Of a stretch of 26,588 nt of DNA, positions 24,150 through 26,588 are shown piece after piece; position 1 is the first letter of the stretch, and every line of letters starts with the position of its first letter. This stretch comes from BRH-c32 sp041674625. GTDB lineage: Bacteria > Bacteroidota > Ignavibacteria > Ignavibacteriales > Melioribacteraceae. The stretch is taken from the NCBI GenBank assembly GCA_041674625.1, contig JBAYVI010000028.1, forward strand, positions 1 through 26,588. Reading direction: 5' to 3'. A model generated the notes under the pieces. It did no database searches. It was not told the origin of the DNA and saw only the letters and a program-made list of their open reading frames with translations. The position numbers and the translations under genes were made by a program.

Positions 24150-25159
24150 TAAACATCACAGAGAAAAATATTACTCGCAAAGAGAATATTACAGTAGATT
24201 TTTTTTACAATATTGCTAAAAATTCGTTCAAGTTAAAACTCCTAAATAAGAAGTTGGGTTTTGAACGATTAATAAATGATCATAATGTTCATAGACCCGG
24301 ACTTGCCTTAGCCGGGTTTGTGGATTTATACACATACAATCGCGTACAAGTTTTTGGCAACACAGAAATGCGCTATTTAAAGCAGCTTAAACCGGCACAA
24401 CTAAAGAAGTCTTTAGAAAACATTTTTAAGTTTGATATACCATGTCTGATTTTAACAGATGATAATAAGGCATTACCCGAAATGGTAGAAATGGGAAATA
24501 AATATAAAATTCCAATTTTCGGGTCAAGTTTTTCTACAACAAAACTTGTATTCTTAGTAAGTGATCTATTAGATGACCAATTTGCGCCAAGATTAACCGT
24601 TCACGGATCACTTGTAGATGTTTATGGTGTGGGAATGCTATTTATTGGTAAATCGGGTGTTGGAAAAAGTGAAGTAGCATTGGACCTAATAGAAAGGGGG
24701 CATCGTCTTGTAGCAGATGATGTCGTTGTTCTTACTAAAAAAGGTGAAGGTATTTTAATGGGTGCCGGTACTGAATTAGTCAAACATTTTATGGAAATCA
24801 GAGGTGTTGGAATAATAGACATCAAAAGCACTTTTGGTGTAAGGGCAATTAGGTTTCAAAAAAGATTAGAAATTATTGTAGAACTTGAAGTATGGGACGA
24901 ATCATCAGAATATACTCGAACCGGTTTAGTAGAACAATACCAATCGATATTAGATGTAGATATGCAATTTGTTAAATTGCCGATATTACCCGGTAAAAAT
25001 ATTACAGTTATTTCGGAAGTAATAGCATTGAACTATTTGTTAAAACATTACGGTTTTGATGCTGCAAAAGTGATGCAAAATAGATTATTAGAAAGATTAC
25101 AAAATAAAAATGGAGAACATAATCGGTCGGTTAATTATTTTGAACATGATTTTGAGTGA
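24146..25159 (+). CDS. hprK: HPr kinase/phosphorylase
   Basis: HprK phosphorylates and dephosphorylates a serine of HPr, linking metabolite levels to regulation. The 337 residues comprise an N-terminal domain and a C-terminal kinase with Walker A G-K-S-G-V-G-K-S at 168-175, then A-D-D-V-V-V-L, and the HprK signature E-I-R-G-V-G-I-I-D-I near 217-226. The start at 24146 overlaps the hpf stop (ATGA); an upstream ATG at 24086 would run inside hpf and adds no family sequence. No HPr or other sugar phosphotransferase gene is seen. It ends the 13-gene run. Confidence 0.95.
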   Translation: MINITEKNITRKENITVDFFYNIAKNSFKLKLLNKKLGFERLINDHNVHRPGLALAGFVDLYTYNRVQVFGNTEMRYLKQLKPAQLKKSLENIFKFDIPCLILTDDNKALPEMVEMGNKYKIPIFGSSFSTTKLVFLVSDLLDDQFAPRLTVHGSLVDVYGVGMLFIGKSGVGKSEVALDLIERGHRLVADDVVVLTKKGEGILMGAGTELVKHFMEIRGVGIIDIKSTFGVRAIRFQKRLEIIVELEVWDESSEYTRTGLVEQYQSILDVDMQFVKLPILPGKNITVISEVIALNYLLKHYGFDAAKVMQNRLLERLQNKNGEHNRSVNYFEHDFE

Positions 25160-25177
25160 TTTAATAAAAAAGATTAC

Positions 25178-25211
25178 TTGACTGATGAAAAAGCATTTAT
25201 TATCTTCGCAC
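25178..25211 (+). promoter_or_regulatory. Promoter upstream of the M23 peptidase gene
   Basis: TTGACT (25178-25183), a 17-base spacer and TATCTT (25201-25206) form a sigma-70-like pair. The right part, TATCTTCGCAC, also fits the Bacteroidota TAnnTTTG box with one change. The start codon is 11 bases further on, so the leader would be very short. Confidence 0.65.
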
Positions 25212-25222
25212 CTTAGAATCCT

Positions 25223-26149
25223 ATGAAAAAATATTATTATTTCTCAAAAACAAAATTGAAGTTTGTAGAGATACGGAATTTTTACAGAAAATTCGTATTT
25301 CTCGTGTTATTCTTCTCAGTGATAGCATCATTTTTCTTGTTTGGATCATTTCTGGTATTAAATGAAATGGTTAATCCGGAAATAGAAGTTAAATCACTTA
25401 AAAAGAAGAATGCTCAACTTTTATCTAATTTTAAACAATTAGCAGAAAATTATAAATCCCTTGATGAAAAAATTAATTCACTTAAGGAAACGGGAAAAGA
25501 TTTAAGATTAGCAACTAACTTAGACCCCATACCTTATGAAGATTTTGATTTTGGAAAGGGTGGAAGTTTAATATCAAGTTTTGATTTTACAAAAGGAGAA
25601 CAGATATCAGGTTTTGTAAAAGACTTGAATAATTATGTTTCCGATATTTCAACAAAAATAAAAACTGAAAACGATAGTTATAAAGAGATTCAAAATTCAC
25701 TAAAATCAAACGAAGCTATGTATGATAATCTCCCGGCTATTAGACCGTCAGAGGGAATTTTAACTGACGGATTCGGTATGCGTTTTCATCCAATTCTTAA
25801 GATAATGAGAATGCATAATGGAGTTGATATAATATGTGATATTGGTACAAAGGTATATGCTACCGGTGGTGGAAGAGTTGATTTTGTTGGAAGACGAGGT
25901 GGGTACGGACTTACACTTGAAATAGATCATGGATTCGGATATAGAACAATATTTGGACATCTTTCCGAAATTAAAGTTAAAGAAGGTCAAAAAGTTACAC
26001 GAGGTGACTTAGTAGCATTATCTGGTAATTCCGGAAAATTAAGTACCGGACCTCATTGTCATTACGAAGTAAGGCATAATGGAATTCCTCTTAATCCGAT
26101 GAATTTCATATTTGAGGATGTAGATTTGTTTGAAATCGTTAAAAAATAA
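25223..26149 (+). CDS. M23-family (LytM) zinc endopeptidase, membrane-anchored
   Basis: This is a predicted peptidoglycan DD-endopeptidase of 308 residues. A basic N-terminus is followed by one membrane helix (about 28-48), a coiled-coil stretch (about 58-95, rich in Lys, Leu and Asn), and a C-terminal LytM domain. The zinc ligands are intact: His198 and Asp202 in H-N-G-V-D, and His280 in H-C-H, with His278 as catalytic candidate. G-F-G-M-R-F-H-P and G-Y-G-L-T-L-E-I-D-H-G are also typical. An active enzyme is therefore expected, unlike degenerate EnvC/NlpD activators. It has its own promoter and leads a short operon with the DUF2795 gene and holB. Confidence 0.93.
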   Translation: MKKYYYFSKTKLKFVEIRNFYRKFVFLVLFFSVIASFFLFGSFLVLNEMVNPEIEVKSLKKKNAQLLSNFKQLAENYKSLDEKINSLKETGKDLRLATNLDPIPYEDFDFGKGGSLISSFDFTKGEQISGFVKDLNNYVSDISTKIKTENDSYKEIQNSLKSNEAMYDNLPAIRPSEGILTDGFGMRFHPILKIMRMHNGVDIICDIGTKVYATGGGRVDFVGRRGGYGLTLEIDHGFGYRTIFGHLSEIKVKEGQKVTRGDLVALSGNSGKLSTGPHCHYEVRHNGIPLNPMNFIFEDVDLFEIVKK

Positions 26150-26170
26150 AAATTAAAGGAGAAATAATAT

Positions 26171-26401
26171 ATGATTTGGACCGTCGAACTTGCATCTTAT
26201 CTAGATGACGCTCCCTGGCCCGCTACTAAAGAAGAACTGTTAGATTACGCTGAAAGAATCGGTGCTCCTTTAGAAGTGCTTGAGAATCTTCAAGAATTAG
26301 AAGATTCCGAGGAACCTTATGAATCAATCGAAGATATATGGCCCGACTATCCAAGTGATGAAGACTTTTTTTATAGCGATGATGACGAATACAGAAACTG
26401 A
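26171..26401 (+). CDS. DUF2795 family small acidic protein
   Basis: This is a 76-residue protein of unknown function that I place in the DUF2795 family. Its core reads L-E/D-D-A-P-W-P-A-T-K-E-E-L-L-D-Y-A-E-R-I-G-A-P-L-E-V-L-E-N-L, the family's helical pattern. The composition is extreme: 25 acidic residues against three basic ones, with a C-terminal tail of Asp, Glu, Phe and Tyr. AAAGGAG lies nine bases before the ATG. It is 21 bases after the M23 gene and 8 bases before holB. Small DUF2795 proteins of this kind recur in Bacteroidota-related genomes. Confidence 0.8.
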   Translation: MIWTVELASYLDDAPWPATKEELLDYAERIGAPLEVLENLQELEDSEEPYESIEDIWPDYPSDEDFFYSDDDEYRN

Positions 26402-26409
26402 CGATTTCT

Positions 26410-26588
26410 ATGCCTGATTATTTCGATAAAATTATTGGTCAAAAGAAATCGAAATCAGTTTTAACAAAATTGATAAATTCAAGGCGTGTACCACACGCCT
26501 TTATTTTTTCAGGTTCTAGAGGAATAGGTAAATTTTTTACTGCAATTGAATTTGCTAAACATATAAATCAATCCGACTCTTTAACCCA
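26410..26588 (+). CDS. holB: DNA polymerase III delta' subunit, HolB-like (3' partial)
   Basis: This is the first 59 residues of an AAA+ clamp-loader subunit, cut by the end of the window. Typical features are F-D-K-I-I-G-Q, then S-R-R-V-P-H-A-F-I-F-S-G and a Walker-A-like G-S-R-G-I-G-K-F. The last position, Thr or Ser in ATP-binding subunits, is Phe here, which fits delta' (loop degenerate, no ATP hydrolysis) better than gamma/tau (DnaX). The assignment would need the missing C-terminal part. It starts 8 bases after the DUF2795 gene with no clear ribosome-binding site. Confidence 0.8.
   Translation, partial: MPDYFDKIIGQKKSKSVLTKLINSRRVPHAFIFSGSRGIGKFFTAIEFAKHINQSDSLT

Noticed and set aside
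26515..26545. Walker A ending in Phe instead of Thr/Ser in the HolB-like protein
   Set aside because: Clamp-loader delta' subunits are known for degenerate ATP-binding loops; the change supports the assignment and is not novel.
1..26588. Search for tRNA, rRNA, CRISPR arrays, phage or defence islands
   Set aside because: No cloverleaf-like segment, regularly spaced repeat, rRNA stretch, or defence or phage gene family could be seen; intergenic space is too small for most of these.

Overview
This 26.6-kb AT-rich window reads as a single-direction stretch of chromosome. It holds 27 protein genes, all on the + strand; the first is cut at its 5' end and the last at its 3' end. I see no tRNA, rRNA, CRISPR array, insertion sequence or prophage, and no gap between genes exceeds about 105 bases. 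The gene families point to the Bacteroidota/Chlorobiota (FCB) group: ssb followed by a GldE-type CBS-domain membrane protein, two ExbD paralogues behind ExbB, a YbeY with the Asn-Asp-Lys variant motif, a DUF2795 protein, an HprK, and a TATCTTTGCAC promoter motif. Good Shine-Dalgarno sequences (AGGAGG, AAAGGAG) and several TTG/GTG starts fit Ignavibacteria-like lineages better than classical Bacteroidetes. This placement is an inference.

Layout. (1) 1-1601: exbB (partial), exbD and exbD, closed by a strong intrinsic terminator. (2) 1613-4965: yqeY, cvpA and mutS2, tightly spaced. (3) 5069-6817: a FadL-type outer-membrane protein, a terminator, then a SPOR-domain lipoprotein. (4) 6876-11463: ssb, CNNM/GldE-like, MCE (MlaD-like), ggt and acpS, nearly all overlapping or abutting. 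(5) 11540-13172: mnmA and an HNH nuclease whose conserved N-terminus lies upstream of any usable ATG/GTG/TTG. (6) 13215-25159: a 13-gene run with no gap above 13 bases: trpS, scpA, scpB, rluB-type pseudouridine synthase, dacB, lysS, gamma-carbonic anhydrase, ybeY, smg (DUF494), topA, xerC/D, hpf and hprK. (7) 25223-end: an M23 endopeptidase, a DUF2795 protein and the start of a DNA polymerase III delta' gene.

The content is mostly housekeeping. Translation and RNA maturation are covered by trpS, lysS, mnmA, ybeY, rluB and hpf. Chromosome handling is covered by scpAB, topA, xer, mutS2, ssb and holB. The envelope is covered by Exb proteins, FadL, SPOR, MCE, dacB and M23. I found no obvious new defence or biosynthetic system. 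The points most worth a second look are a [4Fe-4S]-type cysteine signature in TrpRS, the HNH gene with no standard start codon, the 12-kb gene run with near-identical promoter motifs at both ends, terminators placed directly against the next start codon, and the smg-topA linkage.
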